Of a DNA stretch of 64,000 nt, positions 1 through 8,784 are shown piece by piece. The DNA is taken from positions 1 through 64,000 of the forward strand of contig DFFP01000025.1 of NCBI GenBank assembly GCA_002372275.1, in the 5' to 3' direction. Below the pieces are notes generated by a model. That model was not told where the DNA came from, made no database searches, and worked only from the letters and a program-made list of their open reading frames with translations. Each line of letters begins with the position of its first letter. The stretch's first letter is position 1. The position numbers and the translations under genes are program-made. Source of the DNA: Alphaproteobacteria bacterium UBA3773. Its GTDB lineage: Bacteria > Pseudomonadota > Alphaproteobacteria > RF32 > CAG-239.

Positions 1-15
1 GCGCCAATAAAAAAG

Positions 16-38
16 ACCACCCTTGTGGTGGTTTTTTT
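16..38 (+). terminator. Intrinsic terminator of an upstream gene
   Basis: A perfect 6-bp stem (ACCACC at 16-21, GGTGGT at 27-32) with a 5-nt loop is followed by a run of T. It probably ends a plus-strand transcript from left of the window. The same short sequence GCGCCAATAAAAAA precedes this hairpin and the one at 168-191. From 40 to 156 I see no gene, only a 7-bp hairpin at 82-102. Confidence 0.7.
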
Positions 39-167
39 ATGCGCTCGCCGTGCAAGTAGAACGCCATTCGGAATCGAAGTCTTTGCCGGTGTTATCGGCA
101 AAGGCTGAGATCATGAAAAAAAACTGAAAGGTTTTTGAATAATCGCAAAAGAAGCGCGCCAATAAAA

Positions 168-191
168 AAAACCGTCTATGAAGACGGTTTT
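168..191 (-). terminator. Terminator downstream of the BI-1 gene
   Basis: The inverted repeat ACCGTC (171-176) / GACGGT (183-188) is flanked by A and T runs on both sides. It can therefore act on either strand. It lies 27 bp beyond the stop codon of the minus-strand BI-1 gene. Confidence 0.75.
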
Positions 192-217
192 TTTATTGGT
201 ATAATATGGTTATGATT

Positions 218-925
218 TTATCTTCTGTCACCCATGATTCTGAGTAAGTTGATAAAGAGGTTGATAAAGTCCATATAAAGTGATAAAGCACCGGCAGCGG
301 CTTTACGCATTAAGATATCTTCGTCATCTGAGGCATAATACATATTTCTGATCATTTGTGTGTCATAGGCCGTTAAACCGACAAAGACAGCAACGGAAAT
401 GTAAGAAACAACATAATACATCGCAGGCGATTTTAAAAAGATATTGACAATGCTTGCGATAATCACGCCCCACAACCCCATGATCATGAAAGAACCGAGT
501 GAGGTTAAATCGCGCTTTGTGGTATAGCCGTATAAACTCATGGCACCGAATGTACCGGCTGTGATTAAAAAGACACGCGTCATAGATGAGGCTGTATAAA
601 GGAGCATAATCGGGGATAGCGAGATTCCAATCAGTGCGGCAAAAGCCCAAAAAGTCATTTGAACCTGTAAGGCTGTTCCGCGTGTAACCACGTGATTAAA
701 TAAAAATACCATTGCAAGCGGTGCAAGCAAAACAACCCAACCGAGCCCCGTCATGCCGGTTTGTGTAAAAAATAAACCGAAAAGTGAGGTATTTAAGGTC
801 ATCCAAGCGGTCAGTGCCGTGACACAAAGCCCGAGTGCCATGTAGTTATAAACTTTAAGCATGAAAGAGCGCAAACCGACATCAACTGTTCTTTCAACGG
901 CAGAGGTGTAATATTTTGTTTCCAT
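218..925 (-). CDS. Bax inhibitor-1 (BI-1/YbhL/YccA) family membrane protein
   Basis: This 235-residue protein is almost entirely hydrophobic, with about seven membrane segments starting near residue 25, so it sits in the inner membrane. The AYDTQ motif near residue 190 and the C-terminal LYMDFINLFINLLRIMG are signatures of the BI-1 family. Bacterial members have been linked to calcium leak and to FtsH-associated membrane quality control, but the exact role here is unknown. The gene is monocistronic: it is divergent from gyrB and followed by a terminator. The ATG is preceded by an AGGAGAA ribosome site. Length is normal for the family. Confidence 0.9.
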   Translation of the reverse strand: METKYYTSAVERTVDVGLRSFMLKVYNYMALGLCVTALTAWMTLNTSLFGLFFTQTGMTGLGWVVLLAPLAMVFLFNHVVTRGTALQVQMTFWAFAALIGISLSPIMLLYTASSMTRVFLITAGTFGAMSLYGYTTKRDLTSLGSFMIMGLWGVIIASIVNIFLKSPAMYYVVSYISVAVFVGLTAYDTQMIRNMYYASDDEDILMRKAAAGALSLYMDFINLFINLLRIMGDRR

Positions 926-1101
926 TAATTTTCTCCTATTCTTTTTTTATAAAATTAATATAGGTTGTAATATTAAAAAAATCAATAAAAAAGCTTTTTT
1001 TAATCTCTTAAAAACCGTTGATAACTTTGATTTTGATTTTGGTAAAAAAAAGAGTTTGTGATAACATTTCGTGTAGTTTAAAATAATAAAACAACGGGAA
1101 A

Positions 1102-3546
1102 ATGATGACTGATTTAACAAACGAAGAATATCTCAAAAGCGAAGAAGAATATAACGCTGATTCAATTAAGGTTTTAAAAGGTCTGGATGCTGTTCGAAAA
1201 AGACCCGGAATGTATATCGGTGATACCGACGACGGCTCAGGTTTGCATCATATGATTTATGAAGTTTTGGATAATGCCATTGATGAAGCTTTGGCTGGTT
1301 TTTGCGATAGAACGGAAGTGATATTAAATCCGGACGGCTCGGCAACCATCAGAGATAACGGGCGCGGTATGCCGGTTGATATTCACAAAGAAGAAGGTGT
1401 TTCGGCCGCTGAAGTGATTATGACCGAACTCCATTCGGGCGGAAAATTTGATAATAACTCATATAAAGTTTCAGGCGGTCTTCACGGCGTGGGTGTTTCG
1501 GTTGTGAACGCTTTGTCAACATGGCTCACGCTTAAAATTTGGCGTAACGATAAAGAGTATTTTGCCCGGTTTGCCGACGGTAATGTTGTGGAACATATTA
1601 AAGTTATCGGAGATGCTCCCGGAAAACACGGGACGGAAGTTTCTTTCTTGCCGTCACCATTAACATTTACGCAAACGGAATTTTCGTTTGAAACGTTAGA
1701 GCGTGCCATCAGAGAAAAAGCTTTCTTAAATTCCGGTGTGTATTTAAGACTGATTGATAACCGAGGCTCTGAAAAACGTGAAGAAGATTTTCATTATGAG
1801 GGCGGTTTGTCTGCGTTTGTAGAACATTTGAATAAATCAAAAGCGCCTTTGCACGAAAATGTGATTGCTTTTGCCGGCGAAGATAATCAAATTGTGGTTG
1901 AAATTGCGCTTCAATGGACAAATGCTTATAACGAAAGCATGCTTTGCTTTACAAACAATATTCCGCAAAAAGACGGCGGAACGCATTTGGCCGGTTTTAG
2001 AAATGCATTAACGCGTGTGATTAACAACTACATCAATGAAACAGGCTTACTCAAGAAAGAAAAAGCCGTGATTACGGGTGAGGATATGAGAGAGGGATTG
2101 ACCTGCGTTTTGTCGGTGAAAGCCCCTGATCCGAAATTTTCATCACAAACCAAAGATAAGCTCGTTTCTTCTGAAATCAGGCCCGTTGTTGAAGGTGTGG
2201 TCGGCAATAAATTAAAAGAATGGCTTGATGAGCATCCGAACGAGTCCAAAATCATTATCGGAAAAATCGTTGAAGCTGCCACGGCGCGTGAAGCCGCACG
2301 CAAAGCGCGTGAATTAACACGTCGTAAAGGCATTTTGGATATTTCAACACTGCCCGGAAAACTTGCCGATTGCTCAGAAAAAGATCCGGCACTTTCCGAA
2401 GTGTTCATTGTGGAGGGAGATTCGGCAGGCGGTTCGGCCAAACAGGGTCGTGACCGTAAAAACCAGGCAATTATGCCCCTTCGCGGTAAAATTTTGAATG
2501 TGGAACGCGCACGCTTTGACAGAATGTTGAATTCTGCCGAAATCGGGACCATTATTACGGCACTTGGAACAGGTATCGGACGCGATGACTTTAACCCTGA
2601 TAAATGTCGCTATCACAAAATTGTGATTATGACCGATGCCGATGTCGACGGATCGCACATCAGAACGCTTCTTTTGACATTTTTCTATCGTCAAATGCCT
2701 GAACTGATTGAACGCGGATATGTTTATATTGCGCAGCCGCCGCTTTATAAGGCCAAGAGAGGAAACTCGATTATCTACTTAAAAGATGATCATGAAATGG
2801 AAGAGTATTTAATCAGCGGTGGAGTTGATGAAGCCGTTTTAGAAACTGTTGATGGCGAAAAACGCATGGGTGAAGATTTAATTGACTTTGTTCGCCAAAC
2901 AGTCAAAGTGCGCTCTTTGATTACGACACTTTCCATTAAAGCACCCGAAAAAATCATTGAGCAAATGGCTATTTTAGGGCTCTTTTCACCTGATGTTTTG
3001 CAAAACAAAGAGCTTTTGCAAAACGGCGCCAATGAGGTAGCAAGAAGACTTGATTTAGACGAGGCTGAGTATGATAAAGGTTGGTTGGCCGTTGTCAATG
3101 AATCGGGCGAGGTTTCGTTTAACAGAACCTTAAGAGGTGTGACCGAAAGTCATATCATCGGTGAGGCTGTCTTTAACAGTCCCGAGGCCAGAGTGTTAAA
3201 CGACATGCGTGACTTTTTGAAAACACATTTCGAAAAGCCTTCAAAACTTGTTTCAAAAACAGGCGACGTGAAATCTATCCATGGGCCGGTGGCGCTTGTG
3301 GATGCCGTTTTAAGCGCCGGCAAAAAGGGTATTACGCTTCAACGTTATAAAGGGTTGGGCGAAATGAACCCCGAACAGCTTTGGGAAACAACACTTGATC
3401 CGGAAGCGCGTTCTTTATTACAAGTCAAAATCGACCATATGGAAGAGGCCGATGAAGTCTTTTCAACCTTGATGGGTGATGTGGTTGAACCCAGAAAAGA
3501 ATTTATTCAAGAAAATGCCTTAAATGTTGTGAATTTGGATATTTAA
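1102..3546 (+). CDS. gyrB: DNA gyrase subunit B
   Basis: ATPase subunit of DNA gyrase, which introduces negative supercoils together with GyrA. The 814-residue length is normal. The GHKL ATPase motifs are present (DNAIDEA near 56, DNGRGMP near 87, GGLHGVGVSVVNALS near 130). The TOPRIM region has VEGDSAGG with Glu438 and a later DADVDG metal site. The C-terminal QRYKGLGEMNPEQLW (from Gln747) is typical of GyrB rather than ParE. Two ATG codons stand in tandem at 1102 and 1105 and either could start; the first is used here. The gene stands alone between a divergent BI-1 gene and a strong terminator. No clear sigma-70 promoter was identified. Confidence 0.97.
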   Translation: MMTDLTNEEYLKSEEEYNADSIKVLKGLDAVRKRPGMYIGDTDDGSGLHHMIYEVLDNAIDEALAGFCDRTEVILNPDGSATIRDNGRGMPVDIHKEEGVSAAEVIMTELHSGGKFDNNSYKVSGGLHGVGVSVVNALSTWLTLKIWRNDKEYFARFADGNVVEHIKVIGDAPGKHGTEVSFLPSPLTFTQTEFSFETLERAIREKAFLNSGVYLRLIDNRGSEKREEDFHYEGGLSAFVEHLNKSKAPLHENVIAFAGEDNQIVVEIALQWTNAYNESMLCFTNNIPQKDGGTHLAGFRNALTRVINNYINETGLLKKEKAVITGEDMREGLTCVLSVKAPDPKFSSQTKDKLVSSEIRPVVEGVVGNKLKEWLDEHPNESKIIIGKIVEAATAREAARKARELTRRKGILDISTLPGKLADCSEKDPALSEVFIVEGDSAGGSAKQGRDRKNQAIMPLRGKILNVERARFDRMLNSAEIGTIITALGTGIGRDDFNPDKCRYHKIVIMTDADVDGSHIRTLLLTFFYRQMPELIERGYVYIAQPPLYKAKRGNSIIYLKDDHEMEEYLISGGVDEAVLETVDGEKRMGEDLIDFVRQTVKVRSLITTLSIKAPEKIIEQMAILGLFSPDVLQNKELLQNGANEVARRLDLDEAEYDKGWLAVVNESGEVSFNRTLRGVTESHIIGEAVFNSPEARVLNDMRDFLKTHFEKPSKLVSKTGDVKSIHGPVALVDAVLSAGKKGITLQRYKGLGEMNPEQLWETTLDPEARSLLQVKIDHMEEADEVFSTLMGDVVEPRKEFIQENALNVVNLDI

Positions 3547-3573
3547 GGGTTTGATAGACTTTCTCTTCTCCCG

Positions 3574-3605
3574 GCCGCTTTTCAGTTTTGAAAGGCGGCT
3601 TTTTT
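3574..3605 (+). terminator. gyrB terminator
   Basis: A stem of about 10 bp (GCCGCTTTTC 3574-3583 with GAAAGGCGGC 3590-3599, one G-T pair) is followed by six T. It lies 27 bp after the gyrB stop. Confidence 0.85.
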
Positions 3606-3613
3606 GCAGTCAA

Positions 3614-3645
3614 AGAAAGCCTCCCGATGGGGAGGCTTTCTTTTT
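3614..3645. terminator. Bidirectional terminator between gyrB and the OmpA-like gene
   Basis: A perfect 11-bp stem (GAAAGCCTCCC 3615-3625 / GGGAGGCTTTC 3630-3640) with a 4-nt loop and flanking A and T runs. It serves the convergent OmpA-like gene on the minus strand and backs up the gyrB terminator. Confidence 0.85.
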
Positions 3646-3663
3646 ATAAAATCAAAACAAAAT

Positions 3664-4302
3664 TTATTGTGCGTTAATTAAATAAATTTCAACACGTCTG
3701 TTTTGTTCTCTGCCTTCTGCGGTTGCATTTGTTGCAATCGGGTTTGACGCGCCCATACCGGCAGCTGAAATACGCGTAGCCGCCACACCTCTTAACACCA
3801 AATAGTTTGCAACAGTTTGAGCTCTTCTTTGTGAAAGCGGGATATTGATTTTATCATTTCCCGTTGAATCCGTATAACCTAAAACCTGCAAGTTTGTTTT
3901 GTTATATTCTTTAGCCACAATCGCAACCGAATCCAAAACTCTGTTTGCACTTGTTTTCATCACATCTTCATTGGTGTTAAATGTGATGGCGTTTGGCATA
4001 ATCAGCCTGATATTTTGACCGTCTCTGGCCACCTGAACACCTGTTCCTTGCAGGCTTTCACGAAGTTTTCTTGCCTGAATATCCATATAACCGCCCGTAC
4101 CGGCACCTGCCACCGCGCCGACACCTGCGCCGATCAGCGCACCTTTTTCACCGCCGACAAGTGCGCCCACACCGGCGCCGAGTGCCGTTCCGATACCTGT
4201 TCCCCAAGCTGTTTTCGAAACCTTAGATTCACCTGTATAAGGATCTGTGGCACAAGCGCCCAAAAACAACACAGCTATGAATGATAAAATGATTTTTTTC
4301 AA
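3664..4302 (-). CDS. OmpA-family peptidoglycan-associated lipoprotein
   Basis: An outer-membrane lipoprotein with a signal peptide ending in the lipobox LGAC, then a glycine-rich segment (GTGIGTALGAGVGALVGGEKG, a glycine-zipper 2TM-like region). The C-terminal OmpA domain (about 110 residues) carries the peptidoglycan-binding pattern GYTDSTGNDKIN...LSQRRAQTV and EGREQNRRVEI. The domain binds diaminopimelate in peptidoglycan and anchors the outer membrane. I chose a TTG start at 4302: AAGGAGA lies 6 nt upstream, and the open frame upstream of it (a GTG at 4323) would place the Shine-Dalgarno inside the gene. The product is then 212 residues. Confidence 0.88.
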   Translation of the reverse strand: MKKIILSFIAVLFLGACATDPYTGESKVSKTAWGTGIGTALGAGVGALVGGEKGALIGAGVGAVAGAGTGGYMDIQARKLRESLQGTGVQVARDGQNIRLIMPNAITFNTNEDVMKTSANRVLDSVAIVAKEYNKTNLQVLGYTDSTGNDKINIPLSQRRAQTVANYLVLRGVAATRISAAGMGASNPIATNATAEGREQNRRVEIYLINAQ

Positions 4303-4392
4303 TTTTTTTCTCCTTAAAAACACCTTCTTAAGGTAGCCTTAAAAATCACATTAATCAAGAAAAACTTTCAAAAAGATAGAAGGAAAATAATC

Positions 4393-4421
4393 TTGACAAT
4401 ATTTGCATTTCATCATATAAA
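4393..4421 (+). promoter_or_regulatory. Sigma-70 promoter of valS
   Basis: TTGACA (4393-4398), a 17-bp spacer, and TATAAA (4416-4421): 6/6 and 5/6 matches to consensus with optimal spacing, ending 30 bp before the valS start. This is the best -35/-10 pair seen in the window. Confidence 0.8.
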
Positions 4422-4451
4422 CTTCACCATGTTTTTAAATAGGAGAATGTC

Positions 4452-7040
4452 ATGAAATATAAAGAGATTTCAAGCCTTGATGATAAATTAAATATCTCAG
4501 AGGTTGAAAACCGCTGTAAAGAATATTGGCAGCAAACGGGCGTTTATCGGTATAATCCTGATAAATCAAGGGAACAAACTTTTATTGTTGATACCCCGCC
4601 GCCGACCGTATCAGGCTCTCTTCATATCGGGCATATTTTCAGTTACACACAAACGGATGTTATCTCAAGATACCAACGAATGAAAGGAAAAACGGTTTTA
4701 TATCCGATCGGGTGGGATGATAACGGCCTACCGACTGAAAGAAGGGTTCAAAACTATTACAATATTTCATGCGATCCGACACTTCCTTATGACAATAATT
4801 TCAAGCCTGAACACATTGAAAACAATAAATCACCTGTCAAAGAAATTTCCCGCAAAAATTTTATTGAGGCATGTGAAGAATTAACAGGCTCCGATGAAGG
4901 TATTTTTGAAAATGTATTCAAAAACATCGGACACTCTTATGATTGGAACATTAAATACTCAACCATCAGCCCGTCTTCCATTAAAGTTTCGCAAGAATCT
5001 TTTATAGATCTATATAAAAAAGGCGAAGTGTTACAGGTTGAATCACCGACCATGTGGGATGTGACTTTCCAGTCCGCCGTTGCACAAGCTGAAATTGAAG
5101 ACAGAGAAACGGCAGGTTTTTTCCATGACATTAAATTCAAAATCGAAGGAACAGATGAGAGTGTTGTGATTGCCACCACCCGTCCGGAATTTTTACCGGC
5201 CTGTATTGCTATTGTTGCACATCCTGATGATGAAAGATATCAACGCTTTTTCGGCAAAAAAGTAATTATTCCTCTCTTTGGCAGCAAAGTTGATATTATC
5301 GCTTCCGAGCATGCCGAAAAAGATAAAGGCACGGGTATTATGATGGTTTGTACTTTCGGGGATGCCGCCGACGTTCAGTGGTGGAAACAATCAGGTTTAC
5401 CGCTTAAACAAATCATCGGTCTTGACGGCTGCTTACTTGATGTCAAATTCGGTCAAGAACCATTTACTTCCGAAAATCCTTCAAGAGCAAATGAATATTA
5501 TCAGCAACTTGTCGGTTTAACGACCAAACAGGCACGTGAAAAAATCGTCTCATTTTTAAGAGAAAGCGGCGATTTAGCTTCTGAACCGCGCCCGATTACA
5601 CATGCCGTTAAATTTTACGAAAAAGGCAATCGTCCTCTTGAATTTGTAACTTCACGTCAATGGTTTGTTAAATTACAAGATAAAAAACAACAAATGATTG
5701 AAGCCGGACGCCAAATCAAATGGAAACCGGAACATATGCAGATTCGTTATGAAGAATGGGTTAAAGGGCTTAATCAAGATTGGTGTATTTCGCGCCAACG
5801 CTTTTTCGGCGTTCCCTTCCCTGTTTGGTACCGCTTAGATGACAAAGGGCAACCCATCTACGACAACCCCATTATTGCAGATCTCAATCAACTCCCTGTT
5901 GACCCGATGGTTGATACACCTAAAGGCTTTACCTCTGATATGCGCGGCAAACCGAACGGCTTTATCGGTGATAAAGACGTGATGGACACATGGGCAACAT
6001 CTGCTTTAACTCCTCAAATCGTTCTTGATAAAGTCCAAAATAAAAAAATAGCTTTACCGTTTGATATCCGCCCGCAAGCGCATGATATTATTCGTACATG
6101 GGCATTTTATACAATTGCAAAATCATTAATACATGTCCATACAATTCCTTGGAAAGAGGTTTTAATCAGCGGCTTTATTTTAGATCCTGACCGCAAAAAA
6201 ATGTCAAAATCAAAAGGTAACGTTGTCACACCGCAACATTTAATTGATTCTTACGGTGCCGATTCTGTCAGATATTGGGCTTCGCGCGCACACTTAGGTG
6301 TCGATACCGCTTTTGAAGAACAAGTGATGGCTCAGGGCAAAAAGTTAGTGACCAAAATATTTAACGCAAGCAAATTTGTGTTCCAAATTTTTGAAAGAGG
6401 CAATCTTAAAAATCAAGAAAACTATCAAAAATACATTACATCCAAACTTGATTTATCTTGGATGAATAAGCTTTCCCAAATGCTTCAAACAGCTTCAAAA
6501 TCACTCGAAGAATACGATTACGCTTCGGCTTTAGATGTTGTCGAGAAAAGATTTTGGGATTTTTGCGATAATTATCTTGAGATTGTTAAAAAACGCGCTT
6601 ACTCGGAAGACAGTGATTCTGCAATAGCGTCACTGATTACAACAATTGATGTTTTCTTAAAAGCTTTTGCACCGTTCTGCCCGTTTATCACCGAAGAAGT
6701 TTATCAGGTTCGTCCGTGGGCTCAAGCAAACGGGTCTATTCATGCCACCTTATGGCCAAAGCTTGAAGATGTTTTTTCTTCTGATATTCAAAGTTCTGAT
6801 AATTTGTATGATTATATTTCATTTATCACCGCTGAAATCAGAAAAGCCAAAACAAAAGAAAATGCTTCACAAAGAACGGGTATTGATCAAATCACGCTTT
6901 CAGCGCCTGAAAACATTCAATCTTTGATCAAGCCTTGCCTGATTGATATTTATAATGTCGGAAGTATCAATAACGATATAACCTTAAAAATATCCGATAA
7001 ATTAGAAGTATCAGATATCACCTTGGCCCCTGTTGCTTAA
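4452..7040 (+). CDS. valS: Valyl-tRNA synthetase
   Basis: Class I aminoacyl-tRNA synthetase charging tRNA-Val in the cytosol. The HIGH motif is at residues 58-61 (SLHIGH) and KMSKS at 583-587. GWDDNGLPTERRVQNYY near residue 91 and the CISRQRFFGVPFPVWY segment are characteristic of ValRS. The editing (CP1) domain occupies roughly residues 190-380. At 862 residues it is short, and no C-terminal coiled-coil tRNA arm follows the anticodon-binding domain. This resembles the archaeal-type ValRS known from Rickettsia rather than the usual bacterial enzyme; that assignment is inferred from motifs and length. The gene is monocistronic with a strong promoter. Confidence 0.95.
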   Translation: MKYKEISSLDDKLNISEVENRCKEYWQQTGVYRYNPDKSREQTFIVDTPPPTVSGSLHIGHIFSYTQTDVISRYQRMKGKTVLYPIGWDDNGLPTERRVQNYYNISCDPTLPYDNNFKPEHIENNKSPVKEISRKNFIEACEELTGSDEGIFENVFKNIGHSYDWNIKYSTISPSSIKVSQESFIDLYKKGEVLQVESPTMWDVTFQSAVAQAEIEDRETAGFFHDIKFKIEGTDESVVIATTRPEFLPACIAIVAHPDDERYQRFFGKKVIIPLFGSKVDIIASEHAEKDKGTGIMMVCTFGDAADVQWWKQSGLPLKQIIGLDGCLLDVKFGQEPFTSENPSRANEYYQQLVGLTTKQAREKIVSFLRESGDLASEPRPITHAVKFYEKGNRPLEFVTSRQWFVKLQDKKQQMIEAGRQIKWKPEHMQIRYEEWVKGLNQDWCISRQRFFGVPFPVWYRLDDKGQPIYDNPIIADLNQLPVDPMVDTPKGFTSDMRGKPNGFIGDKDVMDTWATSALTPQIVLDKVQNKKIALPFDIRPQAHDIIRTWAFYTIAKSLIHVHTIPWKEVLISGFILDPDRKKMSKSKGNVVTPQHLIDSYGADSVRYWASRAHLGVDTAFEEQVMAQGKKLVTKIFNASKFVFQIFERGNLKNQENYQKYITSKLDLSWMNKLSQMLQTASKSLEEYDYASALDVVEKRFWDFCDNYLEIVKKRAYSEDSDSAIASLITTIDVFLKAFAPFCPFITEEVYQVRPWAQANGSIHATLWPKLEDVFSSDIQSSDNLYDYISFITAEIRKAKTKENASQRTGIDQITLSAPENIQSLIKPCLIDIYNVGSINNDITLKISDKLEVSDITLAPVA

Positions 7041-7061
7041 AAAGAATTTTGCCAAATAAAC

Positions 7062-7345
7062 AAGCGTGTCATGCTGAACGTATTGGAGCGCGACAGCTAC
7101 GCATTGTCATCCTGGAATCAACGATGAGCAAGCTTGTCGCGCTCTATTTGTTTCAGGATCTTTACCCGTCACCCTTAGATTTATCCCGAGGGTCTCTCTA
7201 TCTGTCACGCCTCGAGAACACCATCGGTGTTCGAGATTAGGCGTCCATGAAAGCAACAAAATCGCCATTCCGAGGAACGCCCTGAGGCGTGACGTCGGAA
7301 TCCATTCCTTATAAAAAGAATTTTCGCAAACACCGTGTCGCAATC
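7062..7345. repeat. Cluster of dispersed palindromic repeats
   Basis: The 532-bp gap 7041-7572 holds no credible gene but several repeats. An inverted repeat spans about 7070-7160 (GAGCGCGACA 7086-7095 with TGTCGCGCTC 7135-7144, flanked by CTGAA/TTCAG). A stem-loop at 7207-7244 (ACGCCT ... AGGCGT enclosing CGAGAACACC/GGTGTTCG) is a reverse-orientation copy of the elements at 29019-29052 and 50228-50259. At about 7266-7312 lies a reverse copy of the GGAATGGATTC...GACGTCACGCCT module also seen near 50335. The cluster sits immediately downstream of a secreted-protein gene. Confidence 0.7.
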
Positions 7346-7398
7346 CATTCCCTATTTACCCTCCCCTTAAGAGGCTCCATTTCTTTTCTCCCCCTTGA

Positions 7399-7417
7399 GG
7401 GGGGAGGTTTGGAGAGG
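7399..7417. repeat. CTCCCCC...GGGGGAG hairpin repeat
   Basis: A G/C-rich palindrome (CTCCCCC, TTGA loop, GGGGGGAG) in otherwise AT-rich intergenic DNA. A close relative (CTCCCC TTTT CTGGGGGAG) lies at 27971-27989, just upstream of another secreted-protein gene, so it is a dispersed element. From 7420 to 7572 I recognise nothing further. Confidence 0.5.
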
Positions 7418-7572
7418 GTGAAAATCATTTACCCTTATTAATAATCTTTTATAGCTCAAACGGCGACATTTTGTTCATAAGCAAATACAGCGAAATTAAC
7501 AAACAAGTGACCAAAGAGAATGCCAGCTCTCTAGAAGATAAAGAGAGGGTGATAATAAATAATTCCTTACCC

Positions 7573-8481
7573 CTACCGATACCTTAACTTAAACGTATTT
7601 TTATTATCTTTCACAAGCGCTGAGGCCTCATCAACGTTCAAAATTCTTTTTCCTTGTAAACCAATTAGCTTTCCATCTTTATCATAAATCGCCACCGATC
7701 CATCTGAAGCATAAGAATATCGTTCAAGCAGTTCACCATTACCATTATATTTACCTAAAATCTTCCCATTCTCATCTTTTTTGGTATAACTTCCGGATAT
7801 CACATCACCATTTGCCGTAAAATTTTCAAAACTGCCAAAAATTTGTGTAATATTACCATCTTTATCATAAACCACATAATTATCCCCGTCTTTTTCATAG
7901 ATAAGCGCATTACTTCCGCATTTTGAAGATGTGCAATATACTGTTCCGCTCGGCCAATACGTTAATTCAACATCTCCCTGTACCCATGGGTAATATATTC
8001 GAGTATTTTCTGGAATAACCACACGTTTGACACCTGAAGAATAAAAAATATTGCCGGTTATTTTTTCTACAGTTTCAGGTATAACTAAATTTGGTGTAGA
8101 CAAACGATAAAAAGCACCACCATTTATTTCTTTTAATGAATTTGGTAAAGATACTTCTCCGGCGCTTAAACCCGTATATCCTGAAAAACTGTCAGCAATA
8201 CTTTCCATCCCTTCTGCAAAAACAATTTTTGAAAGATTTTTTGTCGGCATGTCTCTCAGCCAAGGAGACTGATATCCGTAATTTCCATAAATTGCCTCTG
8301 TTTTTTTGCCTGAAAATGTCAATGTATTTGAAGCAGAATCATACCGTGCCGTACAATCTGAACCGCACGACCAACAATTTGAATCCGTATCCCCGTTTTC
8401 TTGCCCACATGGCGTTGCAATACCTGCCAAAACAGGTTTAACCATTAACAGCAAAAAACTTAAACACAACATCTTTTTCAT
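7573..8481 (-). CDS. Secreted BspA-like LRR protein with conserved C-terminal tail (cassette 1)
   Basis: A Sec signal peptide (about 20 residues, cleavage near VLAG) precedes a Cys-containing N-terminus. Then follow BspA-like leucine-rich repeats (LSKIVFAEGMESIA, VSLPNSLKEINGGAF, LVIPETVEKITGNIF), and a YD-repeat-like region (YDKDGNITQIFGS, YDKDGKLIGLQG). The end is a tail, KRILNVDEA...NKNTFKLRYR, shared with three other proteins in this window. Function is unknown; surface or extracellular location is likely. The ATG at 8481 has GGGAGA upstream; a TTG 15 bp further up would overlap that site. The gene follows a structured RNA by 23 bp and is followed by a repeat cluster. Confidence 0.85.
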   Translation of the reverse strand: MKKMLCLSFLLLMVKPVLAGIATPCGQENGDTDSNCWSCGSDCTARYDSASNTLTFSGKKTEAIYGNYGYQSPWLRDMPTKNLSKIVFAEGMESIADSFSGYTGLSAGEVSLPNSLKEINGGAFYRLSTPNLVIPETVEKITGNIFYSSGVKRVVIPENTRIYYPWVQGDVELTYWPSGTVYCTSSKCGSNALIYEKDGDNYVVYDKDGNITQIFGSFENFTANGDVISGSYTKKDENGKILGKYNGNGELLERYSYASDGSVAIYDKDGKLIGLQGKRILNVDEASALVKDNKNTFKLRYR

Positions 8482-8503
8482 TATTTTTTCTCCCAACTAT
8501 TAT

Positions 8504-8686
8504 AAAAAAAATCGCTTTCATAAAAAGCGACTGGAAGTTGGAAACTACTAACTAGAAATAGTGCGCATATTCGCTAAATGCTTATTTTGCGACCTTCCAG
8601 TCCAAACTGGAAGCTTGACATCATAAAAACTATGACGCTAGTTATGAGGTTTCCACACCCCAGATAGCTTTTTTTTGCCATCTATC
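8504..8686 (-). ncRNA. Structured leader/small RNA, copy 1 (novel candidate family)
   Basis: Read on the minus strand: hairpins GATAG/CTATC (8686-8663) and GGGGT/ACCTC; pseudoknot strand TAACTAG (8644-8638); a small hairpin; strand S1 CTTCCAG (8613-8607); S2 CTGGAAG (8600-8594); a conserved AAATAAGCATTT; hairpin ACTA/TAGT whose loop holds CTAGTTA (8555-8549), complementary to TAACTAG; S3 CTTCCAG (8537-8531); and directly abutting it a terminator TCGCTTT/AAAGCGA plus eight T. A promoter TTGCTT-N17-TACAAT (8718-8690) fits the 5' end. S2 can pair with either S1 or S3. The same architecture with different sequences recurs at 27679-27937 and 49139-49300. Confidence 0.7.
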
Positions 8687-8718
8687 GTTATTGTAACAAA
8701 TATTGTCAAACAAAGCAA

Positions 8719-8747
8719 GAAAAAAAGCCACCTGACAACAGACGGCT
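8719..8747 (-). terminator. Terminator of the tolC-DUF2497 operon
   Basis: On the minus strand AGCCGTCTG (8747-8739) pairs with CAGGTGGCT (8734-8726), including two G-U pairs, followed by a T run. It separates the operon from the promoter of the RNA at 8504-8686. Confidence 0.7.
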
Positions 8748-8784
8748 TCATTATAAAATTTTTACAATACTGTAAAGTGCTGTT

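Noticed and set aside
7049..7240. Plus-strand open frame of 63 codons and an overlapping minus-strand frame (7107-7343)
   Set aside because: They lie entirely in palindromic repeats, lack ribosome sites and have no protein-like composition.
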